Assembly (NCBI RefSeq): GCF_003206575.1
Contig: NZ_PZJO01000002.1
Coordinates: 284,723-338,127 of the forward strand
Direction: 5' to 3'
DNA from: Salinicola endophyticus
GTDB lineage: Bacteria; Pseudomonadota; Gammaproteobacteria; Pseudomonadales; Halomonadaceae
Length of the DNA stretch: 53,405 nucleotides
Each line of letters opens with the position of its first letter. Position 1 is the stretch's first letter. The notes below the pieces were generated by a model. It was given only the letters and a program-made list of their open reading frames with translations. It ran no database searches and was not told the DNA's origin. Made by a program: the position numbers and the translations under genes. Positions 19,698 through 28,135 of this stretch are shown piece after piece.

Positions 19698-20087
19698 GTG
19701 CCGCTATTACGTTTTGATGTGATCAAAGGACGCGACGAAAAAGCGCTCAAGGCCTTGCTGGATACCGCCCATGAGGCAATGCTGGAAGCCTTCGAGGTGC
19801 CGGCAACCGACCGCTATCAGATCGTGCACCAGCACGAGCCCAATGAACTGGTCGTCGAGGACACTGGCCTCGGGTTCAGTCGAAGTGACAACCTGGTGAT
19901 GATCAGCATCGTCAGCAAAGCCAGGACACAGCCCCAGAAAGAGCGGCTCTACGCCCTGCTTGCCGAACGCCTGGAATCCCAGTGCGGTATTTCACCCCAG
20001 GACCTCATGGTCTCCATTACCGAGAATGGAGATGCTGACTGGAGCTTTGGCATGGGTGAAGCGCAATTCCTGACCGGCAAACTCTAA
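19698..20087 (+). CDS. tautomerase-superfamily protein
   Basis: 129 residues resembling the longer tautomerase family (Tautomerase_2), about twice 4-oxalocrotonate tautomerase. After Met removal the N-terminus would be Pro ([11 protein letters not shown]), the catalytic base of the superfamily. Further recognisable parts are [25 protein letters not shown] and the C-terminal [23 protein letters not shown]. The substrate is unknown. The start is GTG with GAGGAA about 8 bases upstream. Base composition is lower in GC than its neighbours, which hints at a different history. A palindrome 37 bp upstream suggests induction by a TetR-type repressor. Confidence 0.85.
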   Translation: MPLLRFDVIKGRDEKALKALLDTAHEAMLEAFEVPATDRYQIVHQHEPNELVVEDTGLGFSRSDNLVMISIVSKARTQPQKERLYALLAERLESQCGISPQDLMVSITENGDADWSFGMGEAQFLTGKL

Positions 20088-20183
20088 GTCTCCCCCTCAT
20101 CATATCCCTCGATACGCTCTTCGCCCCAGGCTTTACCAGCGCGACGCGCCTGGCAGGGGCGCCGAAGAGAAGTGACCAGGCAA

Positions 20184-20217
20184 ACAGAGGCAGCGCTACG
20201 CACCACGCTGCCTCTGT
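20184..20217. terminator. hairpin between tautomerase gene and hpt
   Basis: A perfect 12-bp stem: ACAGAGGCAGCG (20184-20195) with CGCTGCCTCTGT (20206-20217), loop of 10. It starts six bases beyond the hpt stop and is followed leftward by TTTG, so it most likely ends hpt, with weak T tract. A second, looser repeat (CTCTTCG at about 20116, CGAAGAG at about 20163) lies toward the tautomerase gene. Confidence 0.6.
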
Positions 20218-20222
20218 GTCGT

Positions 20223-20795
20223 TTACAGGTCCTTGGGCGCGAAGATACCGGGGGCGTTGCGCCAGTACCCCTTGTAATCCATGCCGAAGCCGAACACGTA
20301 GCGATCGACCACTTCCAGGCCACAATAGGTCGCCTTGAGGTCCGGCGAGGCCTTGCGATCATGCTGCTTGTCGACCAGCACTGCGGTGGAGAGACTCGCC
20401 GCACCTGCCTGACGACAGTAGTCGAGAATCGCCGCCAGGGTAGCGCCCTCGTCGAGAATGTCGTCGACGATCACCACATGGCGCCCAGCCATGGGAATCT
20501 CCGGCGACACCCGCCAGAACAGCTCTCCACCGCGGATCCCGCCGCGATAGCGGGTAGCATGGAGATAGTCGACCTCGAGCGGGAAGCCGAGACGGGGCAG
20601 CAGATGCCCGGTGGTGATCAGGCCGCCATTCATCACGCAGTAGAACACCGGGAGCTTGTCACCAAGATCATGGGTGATCGCTGCAGCCATCTGGTCGAGA
20701 GCCTGCTCTACCTGGGCCTGGTCGATCAGACAGTCGGCGTTGTCCATGACCTCCTGCATCGAATTGAGCGCGTCGGGGAGCGTAGATTGGGTCAT
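20223..20795 (-). CDS. hpt: hypoxanthine-guanine phosphoribosyltransferase
   Basis: Purine salvage: hypoxanthine (or guanine) plus PRPP to IMP (GMP). 190 residues from ATG 20795; the 24 upstream codons of the open frame look unrelated. The PRPP loop VVIVDDILDEGATL is at 107-120, and VFYCVMNGGLITTGHLL (50-66) is the usual Hpt block. The C-terminal AVLVDKQHDRKASPDLKATY-type and VFGFGMDYKGYWRN segments fit the family. It is 68 bp downstream of nagZ on the same strand and may share its transcript. Confidence 0.94.
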   Translation of the reverse strand: MTQSTLPDALNSMQEVMDNADCLIDQAQVEQALDQMAAAITHDLGDKLPVFYCVMNGGLITTGHLLPRLGFPLEVDYLHATRYRGGIRGGELFWRVSPEIPMAGRHVVIVDDILDEGATLAAILDYCRQAGAASLSTAVLVDKQHDRKASPDLKATYCGLEVVDRYVFGFGMDYKGYWRNAPGIFAPKDL

Positions 20796-20863
20796 CGTAT
20801 TCCGTATCAATAGCAGCGGGCGGCCACCGGCAGCGCCGGCGCCGCCTCTGGACAGAGGGCGGA

Positions 20864-21880
20864 TCACTCCGCCTCGTTGAGGGCTTCCAGACGGGCATGG
20901 GTGCGCCGCCAGCGCGAGATCACCGCCAGCGACTCGAGGCTCGGCCTGGCGCGGGCGTAACGCAGCTTGGCGATCCGCGGCGCCTGGCGTCCGCTGCAGG
21001 CATCCACCACTTCCCGCGCTGCCGCGGGATCGTTGCAGATCACCGCCATGTCACAGCCGGCGGCCCAGGCCGCCTCAGCGCGTGCCGCCGGGGTACCGGC
21101 AGCGTGGGCGGCGGCCATGGTCAGGTCATCGGAGAAGATCGCCCCCTTGAACCCGAGCTCTTCGCGCAGCAACCCCAGCCAGCTGGGCGAGAAGCCCGCG
21201 GGGCGCTCGTCGAAGGCGGGAAAGATCACATGGGCCGGCATCACCGCATCGAGCTTGCCTGCCAGCCGCGCAAAAGGCACCAGATCGTGCGCGCGCAGCG
21301 CCTCCAGCGAGCGCGAATCCCGGGCCACGGCGTGGTGCGAATCCTGACGCGCCCCGCCATGCCCGGGAAAGTGCTTGCCGATGGCGACCATGCCAGCGTC
21401 ATGCAGACCATCGATGAAGGCGCCGGCCAGCGCCGCGACCACCTCCGGGTCGGGGGAGAAACTGCGCGAGCCGATCGCCGGCGACTGGTCATCGTCGAGG
21501 TCGAGCACCGGGGCGAAGGTCAGGTCGAAACCGCACGCTGCCATCTCCATGCCCAGCAGCCAGCCGGTATCCAGCGCCAGGGCCAGAGCCGCCTCCGGCG
21601 CCTCGGCGAACTGTCGCCCCAGGGTCGCCATCGGCGGCAGCCGGGTCACGCCCTGCTTGAGCCGCTGCACGCGACCGCCCTCCTGGTCGACGGCGACCAG
21701 AATGTCCGGTCGGCAGGCGCGAATCTCGCCGATCAGCGCCTGGGTGGTCCCCGCATCCGGGGTATTGCGCGCAAACAGAATGACGCCCCCGACCTCGGGG
21801 CGCGACAGCAGCCGCCGCTCTTCCTCGCGCAGTCGAGTGCCCTCGACGTCCAGCATTACCGGACCCAGCGGTTGTGTCAT
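20864..21880 (-). CDS. nagZ: beta-N-acetylglucosaminidase (peptidoglycan recycling)
   Basis: Family GH3 cytoplasmic enzyme that removes GlcNAc from 1,6-anhydro-muropeptides during cell-wall recycling. 338 residues (E. coli 341). VDQEGGRVQRL at 64-74, KHFPGHG at 169-175 with the D180/H182 dyad, and SDDLTM at 250-255 (nucleophile D251) are all present. ATG 21880 is chosen over the 18-codon extension because MTQPLGPVMLDVEG aligns with the family. It is located between psrA and hpt; the lexA/psrA/nagZ neighbourhood is one I also recall from Pseudomonas. Confidence 0.95.
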   Translation of the reverse strand: MTQPLGPVMLDVEGTRLREEERRLLSRPEVGGVILFARNTPDAGTTQALIGEIRACRPDILVAVDQEGGRVQRLKQGVTRLPPMATLGRQFAEAPEAALALALDTGWLLGMEMAACGFDLTFAPVLDLDDDQSPAIGSRSFSPDPEVVAALAGAFIDGLHDAGMVAIGKHFPGHGGARQDSHHAVARDSRSLEALRAHDLVPFARLAGKLDAVMPAHVIFPAFDERPAGFSPSWLGLLREELGFKGAIFSDDLTMAAAHAAGTPAARAEAAWAAGCDMAVICNDPAAAREVVDACSGRQAPRIAKLRYARARPSLESLAVISRWRRTHARLEALNEAE

Positions 21881-21959
21881 AGCCGTTACCTGAAACCGTG
21901 AAGCGCCCGATTCTAGACGACCCGTCGGCGTCATGACAGAGGGCGCTGCCGCTACCGTG

Positions 21960-22616
21960 TCAGGTCGCTGCTGGCTCAGGCGACTCCAGCGGTGCCAGCA
22001 TGCCCGCCGCCACCACCGGCTTGAGCCGCCGGATCAGATCGCGCACGGTGACATGCTCGTGGTACTCGTTGTCGGCGATATCGCGCAGCGCATCCAACCC
22101 AGAGAGCGTGAACACCACGGTTCCAAGCATGAAGTGGAGGCGCCAGAAGCGCTCCGCCTCCGGCAGCTCCGGCGTGGCCAGCCGCAAGCAGGCGACGAAG
22201 CGGTGGAAGGTTTCGCCGTAGTGCGCCTGAATATAGCGCCGCAGATGCCCCTGGGCCTGGGTATAGGCCAGCCCAAGAAGCTTCATGAAGATCTTGAGAC
22301 TGTGGCGCTCCGCCGGCACCTCGAGCACGCTTTCGGCGAGGCGTTCGAGCAGCACCTCGAGGGGAATGGTCTGCCCGCCATAGTGGCGTTCGAGCCCGTC
22401 GAGCGCGTGATTGAGACGCTCGGCGAAGGGGTCGAGGTAACGCGCGAAGACCGCCTGGATCAGTGCCTTCTTGGAGCCGAAATGGTAGTTGACCGCCGCC
22501 AGATTGACCTTGGCCCGGGTAGTGATGTTGCGCAGCGACGTTTCGGCGAACCCCTTCTCGGCGAACAGCACCTCGGCGGTGTCGAGAATGCGGGTCACGG
22601 TGTCGGATTGGGCCAT
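21960..22616 (-). CDS. psrA: TetR-family regulator PsrA
   Basis: 218 residues; in Pseudomonas, PsrA senses long-chain fatty acids, represses beta-oxidation genes and itself and activates rpoS. N-terminal helix-turn-helix (FAETSLRNITTRAKVNLAAVNYHFGSK at about 23-49, given here as FAETSLRNIT...NYHFGSK) is nearly identical to recalled PsrA. The C-terminal ligand domain spans 60-205. It is divergent from lexA. The 282-bp spacer carries AAAC-N4-GTTT half-sites matching the PsrA motif close to its own promoter, which supports autoregulation. nagZ follows 79 bp downstream on the same strand. Confidence 0.9.
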   Translation of the reverse strand: MAQSDTVTRILDTAEVLFAEKGFAETSLRNITTRAKVNLAAVNYHFGSKKALIQAVFARYLDPFAERLNHALDGLERHYGGQTIPLEVLLERLAESVLEVPAERHSLKIFMKLLGLAYTQAQGHLRRYIQAHYGETFHRFVACLRLATPELPEAERFWRLHFMLGTVVFTLSGLDALRDIADNEYHEHVTVRDLIRRLKPVVAAGMLAPLESPEPAAT

Positions 22617-22694
22617 GGACTACCTCTTTCCTGTCGACATCGGGGGCTGCTCGCTGACACCGAAGCTGCCGGCCGACGCCTGTCGAATCAGCTG

Positions 22695-22709
22695 AAAAAC
22701 GCCTGTTTA
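22695..22709. promoter_or_regulatory. candidate PsrA operator
   Basis: AAAC (22697-22700), GCCT, GTTT (22705-22708) fits the published PsrA motif (G/C)AAAC-N2-4-GTTT(G/C) except for flanking A bases. A second weaker copy, AAAC-GC-TTTT, follows at 22710-22719. Both lie 80-105 bp upstream of the psrA ATG. Confidence 0.6.
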
Positions 22710-22837
22710 AAACGCTTTTGAATCTAACCACTCCCGGCGCGGCGGCACAATCGCGGCAAACGTCGAAGGCACCCTGCCGCTCTCTTTTCCTTGCCCACCC
22801 TTTTCCCTTTGTCTACCCCTTTCCCTGCCCAGCAGGA

Positions 22838-22870
22838 CTGGATACAATTCCAGACTGTATACATGACCAA
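22838..22870 (+). promoter_or_regulatory. two adjacent LexA (SOS) boxes in front of lexA
   Basis: Box 1 CTGGATACAATTCCAG (22838-22853) is an exact CTG-N10-CAG. Box 2 CTGTATACATGACCAA (22855-22870) keeps the left half perfectly and ends CAA instead of CAG. TACAAT inside box 1 can serve as a -10 element. The arrangement predicts LexA autoregulation and SOS induction of lexA-dinB. Upstream lies a 50-base pyrimidine tract (22781-22830). Confidence 0.8.
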
Positions 22871-22898
22871 GCCCTGACAGGCCCCGGGGAGACGCCCA

Positions 22899-23546
22899 AT
22901 GTCGAGACCGCTCACCGCCCGGCAGCAGAACGTCTACGATTTCATCGTCAAGACGATGACCGAGTTCGGCTATCCACCCACCCGCGCCGAGATCGCCAAG
23001 GCGCTGGGATTCCGCTCCCCCAACGCCGCCGAGGAGCACCTGCGCGCGCTCGATCGCAAGGGCGTGATCCGCATGATTCCGGGGACCTCCCGCGGGATCC
23101 GCCTGCCCGCTGCGGCCGGCGCACCCGAGCCCGTCGAAGCCGTCGAGACGGGGCTGCCGATCGTGGGTAACGTCGCCGCCGGCAGCCCGATCCTCGCCGC
23201 CGAGCACATCGACCGCTACTGCCCGCTGCCGGCCGACTACTTCGCCCCCAGGGCCGACTACCTGCTGCGCGTACGCGGGCTGTCGATGAAGGACATCGGC
23301 ATTCTCGATGGTGACCTGCTCGCCGTGCACCGTACCCAGGAGGTGCGCGACGGTCAGATCGTGGTCGCCCGACTCGACGACGAAGTCACGGTCAAGCGCT
23401 TCCAGCGGCACGGGCGCCGCGTCACCCTGCTGGCGGAGAACCCCGACTTCGCCCCCATCGAGGTCGACCTGGAGCATCAGCAGCTGGATATCGAGGGCCT
23501 CGGCGTCGGGATCATCCGCGGCGGCAATGGCCTGGGCCTGCAGTAG
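22899..23546 (+). CDS. lexA: LexA repressor
   Basis: SOS repressor of 215 residues. N-terminal winged helix with [21 protein letters not shown] (about 28-48; key part [12 protein letters not shown]) reading the CTG-N10-CAG box. C-terminal S24-type domain with self-cleavage bond A94-G95 (VAAGSP), catalytic S129 (GLSMKD) and K166 (VTVKRF), matching the E. coli spacing. It forms an operon with dinB, 12 bp downstream. The start follows GGGGAG. RecA-stimulated self-cleavage would release both genes. Confidence 0.97.
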   Translation: MSRPLTARQQNVYDFIVKTMTEFGYPPTRAEIAKALGFRSPNAAEEHLRALDRKGVIRMIPGTSRGIRLPAAAGAPEPVEAVETGLPIVGNVAAGSPILAAEHIDRYCPLPADYFAPRADYLLRVRGLSMKDIGILDGDLLAVHRTQEVRDGQIVVARLDDEVTVKRFQRHGRRVTLLAENPDFAPIEVDLEHQQLDIEGLGVGIIRGGNGLGLQ

Positions 23547-23558
23547 ACGCCAACGGCC

Positions 23559-24620
23559 ATGCGCAAGATCCTCCACGCGGACTGCGACTGCTTCTACGCC
23601 GCGGTGGAAATGCGCGACAACCCCGGGCTGCGCGACCTGCCGCTGGCGATCGGCGGCAGTGCCGACAAGCGCGGAGTCATCGCCACCTGCAACTACCCGG
23701 CCCGGCGCTATGGCATCCACTCGGCGATGCCCACCGCGCGCGCCCTGCGGCTATGCCCCGAGCTCAAGCTGCTGGCGCCGGACTTCGACCGCTACCGCCG
23801 CGTCTCGCATGACATCCAGGCGGTCTTCCACGAGCTGACCCCGCTGGTGGAACCGCTCTCCCTCGACGAAGCCTATCTCGACGTCAGTGAGGTCACCCGC
23901 TTCCAGGGCAGCGCGACCTGGATGGCGCACTGGCTCAAGCAGGAGGTGCTCGCGCGTACGGGCATCGTGGTCTCGGTGGGCGTGGCGCCCAACAAGTTTC
24001 TGGCCAAGATCGCCAGTGACTGGGACAAGCCGGATGGCCTGTTCGTGATTCCACCCACGCAGATGGCGAGCTTCATCGAGGGGCTGGCGGTCAACAAGCT
24101 GCACGGGGTCGGCCCCGCCACCGCGGCCAAGCTGGAGGGGCTGGGTATCGCTACCTGCGCCGAGCTGCGCGCACGGCCGCTGGAGCAGCTGATCGATGCC
24201 TTCGGCAAGTTCGGCCAGCGCCTGCACGAGCTGGCCCACGGCATCGATGACCGTCCGGTCAACGTCACCCGCGAACGCAAGTCGGTCAGCGTCGAGACCA
24301 CCTACGACAGCGATCTGCCGGATCTCGCCCAGTGCCACCAGGCACTGGCACCGCTGATCGCCCGGCTCGACGAGCGCCTGGCCCGCCACGGCAACCCCGA
24401 TATCGGCAAGCAGTTCGTCAAGGTGCGCTTCCACGACTTCACCAGCACCACCCAGGAGACCGGCGCCCGGGGCGTGATCCATGCACGCTTCCACGAACTG
24501 CTGGAGAGCGCCTGGCAGCGCGGCGGCCGCCCGGTGCGTCTGCTCGGGGTCGGCGTGCGCCTGGCCCCGGAGGCCGAGCATCGCCAGCTCAGCCTGTTCG
24601 ACGGCGAGCAGCCGACCTGA
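23559..24620 (+). CDS. dinB: DNA polymerase IV
   Basis: Y-family translesion polymerase of 353 residues. Catalytic carboxylates D8 (HADCD) and D103/E104 (SLDEAYLD) are present. The steric and finger blocks VIATCNYPARRYGIHSAMP, the thumb helix-hairpin-helix (LHGVGPATAAKL) and the little-finger domain follow in order. The C-terminus has QLSLF, a good beta-clamp-binding motif. It lies 12 bp behind lexA with no terminator, so it is SOS-controlled through the lexA promoter, unlike E. coli, where dinB is a separate unit. Confidence 0.96.
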   Translation: MRKILHADCDCFYAAVEMRDNPGLRDLPLAIGGSADKRGVIATCNYPARRYGIHSAMPTARALRLCPELKLLAPDFDRYRRVSHDIQAVFHELTPLVEPLSLDEAYLDVSEVTRFQGSATWMAHWLKQEVLARTGIVVSVGVAPNKFLAKIASDWDKPDGLFVIPPTQMASFIEGLAVNKLHGVGPATAAKLEGLGIATCAELRARPLEQLIDAFGKFGQRLHELAHGIDDRPVNVTRERKSVSVETTYDSDLPDLAQCHQALAPLIARLDERLARHGNPDIGKQFVKVRFHDFTSTTQETGARGVIHARFHELLESAWQRGGRPVRLLGVGVRLAPEAEHRQLSLFDGEQPT

Positions 24621-24657
24621 CGCCGCAGGCGAGAGGCCGACCACACCGGGGCAGAAC

Positions 24658-25506
24658 TCAGGAGAAGACGACGGTCTTGTTGCCGTGGATCAGCACGCGG
24701 TCCTGCAGATGCCAGCGCAGGCCACGTGCGAGCACCGCCTTCTCCACGTCGCGCCCCAGCCGGACCAGGTCCTGGGGCGTATGGCAGTGCGACACCCGCT
24801 GGATGTCCTGCTCGATGATCGGCCCCGCGTCCAGCTCCTGAGTGACGTAGTGGCAGGTCGCACCGATCAGCTTGACCCCACGCTCGAACGCCTGGTGATA
24901 GGGCTTGGCACCGGCGAAGGAGGGCAAAAAGCTGTGGTGGATATTGATGATGCGACCGGCATAGCGCTCGCACAGCGCCGGCGGAAGGATCTGCATGTAG
25001 CGCGCCAGCACCACACTGTCGGCGTCAGCCGCAGCGATCAGCCGTTCGACCTCGGCGAATGCCGGCGCCTTGTCGGCGGGGTCGACGCTCACCCGATGGA
25101 AGGTGATGCCGTGCCACTCGACGAGCGCGCGCAGATCGTCGTGGTTGGAGATCACGCAGGGGATATCGCAATCGAGCTCCCCCGCCGACCAGCGGTAGAG
25201 CAGGTCGACCAGGCAGTGCGACTCGCGCGATACCATCAGCACCACCCGCTGACGCCGGCGGGCATCGCTGAGTCGCCAATCCATCGCGAACTCGCGGGCG
25301 ATGCTCTCGAACTCGGCACGGAAGGCCGCGGCGCCGAGCGCCTCCGACTGAATGTCGTAGCGCATGAAAAAGCGCCCGTTATCCAGATCGGAATGCTGGT
25401 TGGCCTCGATGATGGAACCACCCTGGGCGGCGATGAAGCCCGAGACCCGGGACACGATCCCGACCCGATCGGGGCAGGAGACGATCAAACGATAATTGTG
25501 CGGCAT
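24658..25506 (-). CDS. purU: formyltetrahydrofolate deformylase
   Basis: Hydrolyses 10-formyl-THF to THF and formate, balancing one-carbon pools and supplying formate to PurT. 282 residues: N-terminal ACT domain (about 5-85, CPDRVGIVSRVSGFIA), then a formyltransferase fold with the catalytic trio N188 and H190 (INIHHSFLPSF) and D226 (ELDAGP). It is convergent with dinB (37 bp) and divergent from the RNase J gene. The ACT domain suggests control by glycine/methionine, as in E. coli. Confidence 0.95.
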   Translation of the reverse strand: MPHNYRLIVSCPDRVGIVSRVSGFIAAQGGSIIEANQHSDLDNGRFFMRYDIQSEALGAAAFRAEFESIAREFAMDWRLSDARRRQRVVLMVSRESHCLVDLLYRWSAGELDCDIPCVISNHDDLRALVEWHGITFHRVSVDPADKAPAFAEVERLIAAADADSVVLARYMQILPPALCERYAGRIINIHHSFLPSFAGAKPYHQAFERGVKLIGATCHYVTQELDAGPIIEQDIQRVSHCHTPQDLVRLGRDVEKAVLARGLRWHLQDRVLIHGNKTVVFS

Positions 25507-25735
25507 AACTCACGCTGACAGGGTCGAAGAAACGAAAAGTCGCCGCGCAACTGCGGGCGCGACGACGCAACCTGCCTCGGCAGCGGCGGGACAATGCCCG
25601 CCGCGATCGGGGCTGCGGCATTGTACCCGATTCGCCGTGGCTGCGGCGCTCGCCTCGCCGGGCTCAGATCCCGGTTTGAGCGGGTCGAGAACGATGCCTT
25701 ATAGTGAGTCGAGACTTTTCCCGTTAAGGAAGCCG

Positions 25736-27421
25736 ATGTTTCGTCCGCGCGTGCACATTCGCCCCCGTACCTATCCGCCTCTGCTGTTTCATCCGTTGGG
25801 CGGTTGCGGTGAAATCGGCATGAACCTTTCGCTCTATGGCTACGACGATCACTGGATCGCGGTCGACTGCGGCATGATGATCCGCCAGGATCTACCCGAC
25901 TCACCGCTGCAGATTCCCGACGTGGCCCATCTGGCCGCGGAGGGCATGATCCCCGAGGCGGTCTTCATCACCCATGGCCATGAAGACCATATCGGCGCCC
26001 TGGCCTGGATCTGGCCCCACTGGGGCTGTCCGGTCTATGCCACGCCGCTGGCGATCGAGATGCTGCGCGCCAAGTTCCTGGAACGCGGTCTGCGCACCGA
26101 TGCGCTGTGCCCGGTGACGCCCGCCAGCAGCATCGAACAGACGCCCTTCACGGTCAGCTTCGTGGCGGTCACCCACTCCATTCCCGAGAGCTGCGCGCTG
26201 GCGATCGAGACGCCGGGGGCACGCGTGCTGCACACCGGCGACTGGAAGCTCGATCCGGCCCCGCTGATCGGTCCGCCGATCGACTCGCGCCCCTTCGAGC
26301 GCCTGGCGCCGGTGGACCTGGTGGTGGCCGACTCGACCAATGCCGACGTCGAGGGCCACTCGCGCAGCGAGTCGGAAGCCGGCGCCGCCCTCGAGGCGGT
26401 GATCCGCGAGTGCCGAGGACGGGTCGCGGTCAGTTGCTTTGCCAGCAATCTCGCGCGCATCCAGTCGCTGGGGCAGATCGCCGCGCGCTGTGGGCGTCGC
26501 GTGGCACTGCTGGGACGCTCGATGGAGCGCATGGTCGCCATCGCCCAGCAGCTCGGCTATCTCGAGGACTTTCCGCCCCCGGTACCAGCCTACGATCTCG
26601 GCTATCTGCCGCCCGAAGAAATCCTGATCATCGCCACCGGCAGCCAGGGGGAGCCGCGCTCGGCGCTGTCGCGACTCGCCCAGGGGCGCCACCCGTTGCT
26701 GGACCTGGAAGCGGGCGATCACGTCATCTTCTCGGCGCGCGCCATCCCCGGCAACGAGCGCCCTATCGAACGCCTCAAGAACGGCTTCAAACGCCTCGAC
26801 GTTCACATCCACGACGAGCACTCCGACCCGGCACTGCACGCCTCCGGGCATCCCGCACGGGCCGAGCTGCGCCAGCTCTACGGCTGGCTCAAGCCACGAC
26901 TGCTGCTGCCGGTGCACGGTGAGCTGACCCATCAGGAAGCCCACCGCGAGCTTGCCGAAACGCTCGGCATCGCAGTGCCCGAGCGGGTCGTGAACGGCGA
27001 CCTGCTGGCGCTGGAGAACGGCACACTCAGCCCGCGCCGCCATTTCCATCTGCAGCCGACGCTGCTTTCGCCACGCACCCGCGCCGGCCGCCCCGGCGCA
27101 GCCACCACCCCTCGCCGCGCCGCCAGCTCGCTGTCGATCGCACTCACGCTGCTGCCGACCGAAACCGGCTGGACGCGTATCGGCAGACTGCTGTGGGATA
27201 GCGAGAGCGCGCTCGATCTGGACGAGGAGGCCTTGGCAGACTGGCTCGACCAGCGCATCGACGCCACCCCGGCGGAGTCCCTACTGCAGTTGCGTCAGCA
27301 GCTGTTCGCGCCGCTCAACGAGTGGCTGCAGGCACACCTGGCCAAGTTGCCGGAGCTGCATCTACAGCTGATGCCCGCCGACCCGCAGCCAGAACATGAA
27401 GTGCGCTCGGCCTCCGGCTGA
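25736..27421 (+). CDS. RNase J-like beta-CASP metallo-beta-lactamase ribonuclease
   Basis: Predicted RNA endonuclease/5' exonuclease. 561 residues. Metal motif HGHEDH at 80-85, followed by a beta-CASP region with VSCFASNLARIQSLGQIA, ATGSQGEPRSALSRL, a HASGHPARAEL His motif and PVHGELTH, which together are characteristic of RNase J and argue against glyoxalase-type hydrolases. The C-terminal 100 or so residues (after about 455) are not similar to the usual RNase J tail. AAGGAA five bases before ATG 25736 decides the start; the frame is open for 80 codons more without coding character. RNase J is uncommon in gammaproteobacteria, which normally rely on RNase E. Divergent from purU. Confidence 0.85.
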   Translation: MFRPRVHIRPRTYPPLLFHPLGGCGEIGMNLSLYGYDDHWIAVDCGMMIRQDLPDSPLQIPDVAHLAAEGMIPEAVFITHGHEDHIGALAWIWPHWGCPVYATPLAIEMLRAKFLERGLRTDALCPVTPASSIEQTPFTVSFVAVTHSIPESCALAIETPGARVLHTGDWKLDPAPLIGPPIDSRPFERLAPVDLVVADSTNADVEGHSRSESEAGAALEAVIRECRGRVAVSCFASNLARIQSLGQIAARCGRRVALLGRSMERMVAIAQQLGYLEDFPPPVPAYDLGYLPPEEILIIATGSQGEPRSALSRLAQGRHPLLDLEAGDHVIFSARAIPGNERPIERLKNGFKRLDVHIHDEHSDPALHASGHPARAELRQLYGWLKPRLLLPVHGELTHQEAHRELAETLGIAVPERVVNGDLLALENGTLSPRRHFHLQPTLLSPRTRAGRPGAATTPRRAASSLSIALTLLPTETGWTRIGRLLWDSESALDLDEEALADWLDQRIDATPAESLLQLRQQLFAPLNEWLQAHLAKLPELHLQLMPADPQPEHEVRSASG

Positions 27422-27478
27422 GCGCTGACCCCGTTTGCGCGCCCCCACCGTCGCGCCGAGGCGAAACGCAGCCATGAA

Positions 27479-27508
27479 AAAACGCGCCGAGCAAAGCTCG
27501 GCGCGTTT
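27479..27508. terminator. bidirectional intrinsic terminator
   Basis: AAACGCGCCGAGC (27480-27492) pairs perfectly with GCTCGGCGCGTTT (27496-27508), loop AAA. Read rightward the tail is only TTT; read leftward it is TTTTTT, so it can also stop leftward transcripts from the H-NS-like gene. Confidence 0.85.
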
Positions 27509-27756
27509 CGAATCGACGGCAGTGACGGCTCAAAAGCCGATGACTCCCGCACATAACCGTTCAACGTCGTGATGTCGGCTGGCGAGGTTCCGCCGGGCTC
27601 GACGCCGCAGTGTGTTTCAGGAATCGCGGCACCGCTTACCGCTTACCGCACCCTGACGACATCAATCCCAAAGAATTTGCGACTCACCACCACCAACAGC
27701 TATCAGACGCTATCCCGCACCCGCCAACATCAACTCCCATCTACCCATCCCAGCAC
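27509..27756. other. gene-free stretch, C/A-rich and G-poor
   Basis: No convincing gene. About 27660-27760 is strikingly poor in G on the + strand (runs such as CACCACCACCAACAGC), a composition seen at Rho-utilisation sites. A short direct repeat, CCGCTTA-CCGCTTA, lies near 27632-27645. Nothing else is recognisable. Confidence 0.4.
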
Positions 27757-28047
27757 TCAGACTTTGCTGGCATTCTTGGGCGGACGTCCCCGGCGCTTGC
27801 GCGGCTGTTCGCCCACCAGGTCGTCCATCGACAGCCCGGCATCGTTCATCGCTTCACGAATCTCGGCGAGCTTGCGCTGCTTGTCGGCCTCTTCTTGCTG
27901 ACGCTGGTGATCTTCATGCTGTTTCTGCTCGATCACCTCATTGATCACTTCGGACAACTTGTGCAGTTGCTCCATGCTCAGCTGACGAGCAGCAGCGCGC
28001 GCCACGTTTTTATTGCGCGCGATACGTTCCAAAGATTCCGTGGACAT
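27757..28047 (-). CDS. small H-NS-like protein with AT-hook tail
   Basis: 96 residues, very polar. Residues 25-66 form a long charged coiled-coil rich in Gln/Glu, leading into AEIREAMNDAGLSMDDL (61-77), which resembles the end of the oligomerisation domain of H-NS/HvrA-type proteins. The C-terminus is basic with RGRP (86-89), an AT-hook core. The usual H-NS C-terminal DNA-binding domain (the YRDP...G-W-x-G-R-G-x-x-P block) is absent, so this is either a minimal nucleoid protein or an H-NS-interacting modulator. No homologue was assigned with certainty. A purine-rich GGAGGGA lies 6 bases before the ATG. It is read toward the terminator at 27480-27508. Confidence 0.75.
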   Translation of the reverse strand: MSTESLERIARNKNVARAAARQLSMEQLHKLSEVINEVIEQKQHEDHQRQQEEADKQRKLAEIREAMNDAGLSMDDLVGEQPRKRRGRPPKNASKV

Positions 28048-28135
28048 CGTCCCTCCTTACCATGCGCATTGCCGGCTTTGCGCCGAATCATTTCCAGAAA
28101 GTATATTCCCGAGGCATAGTTTGGCAAGGATTTAA

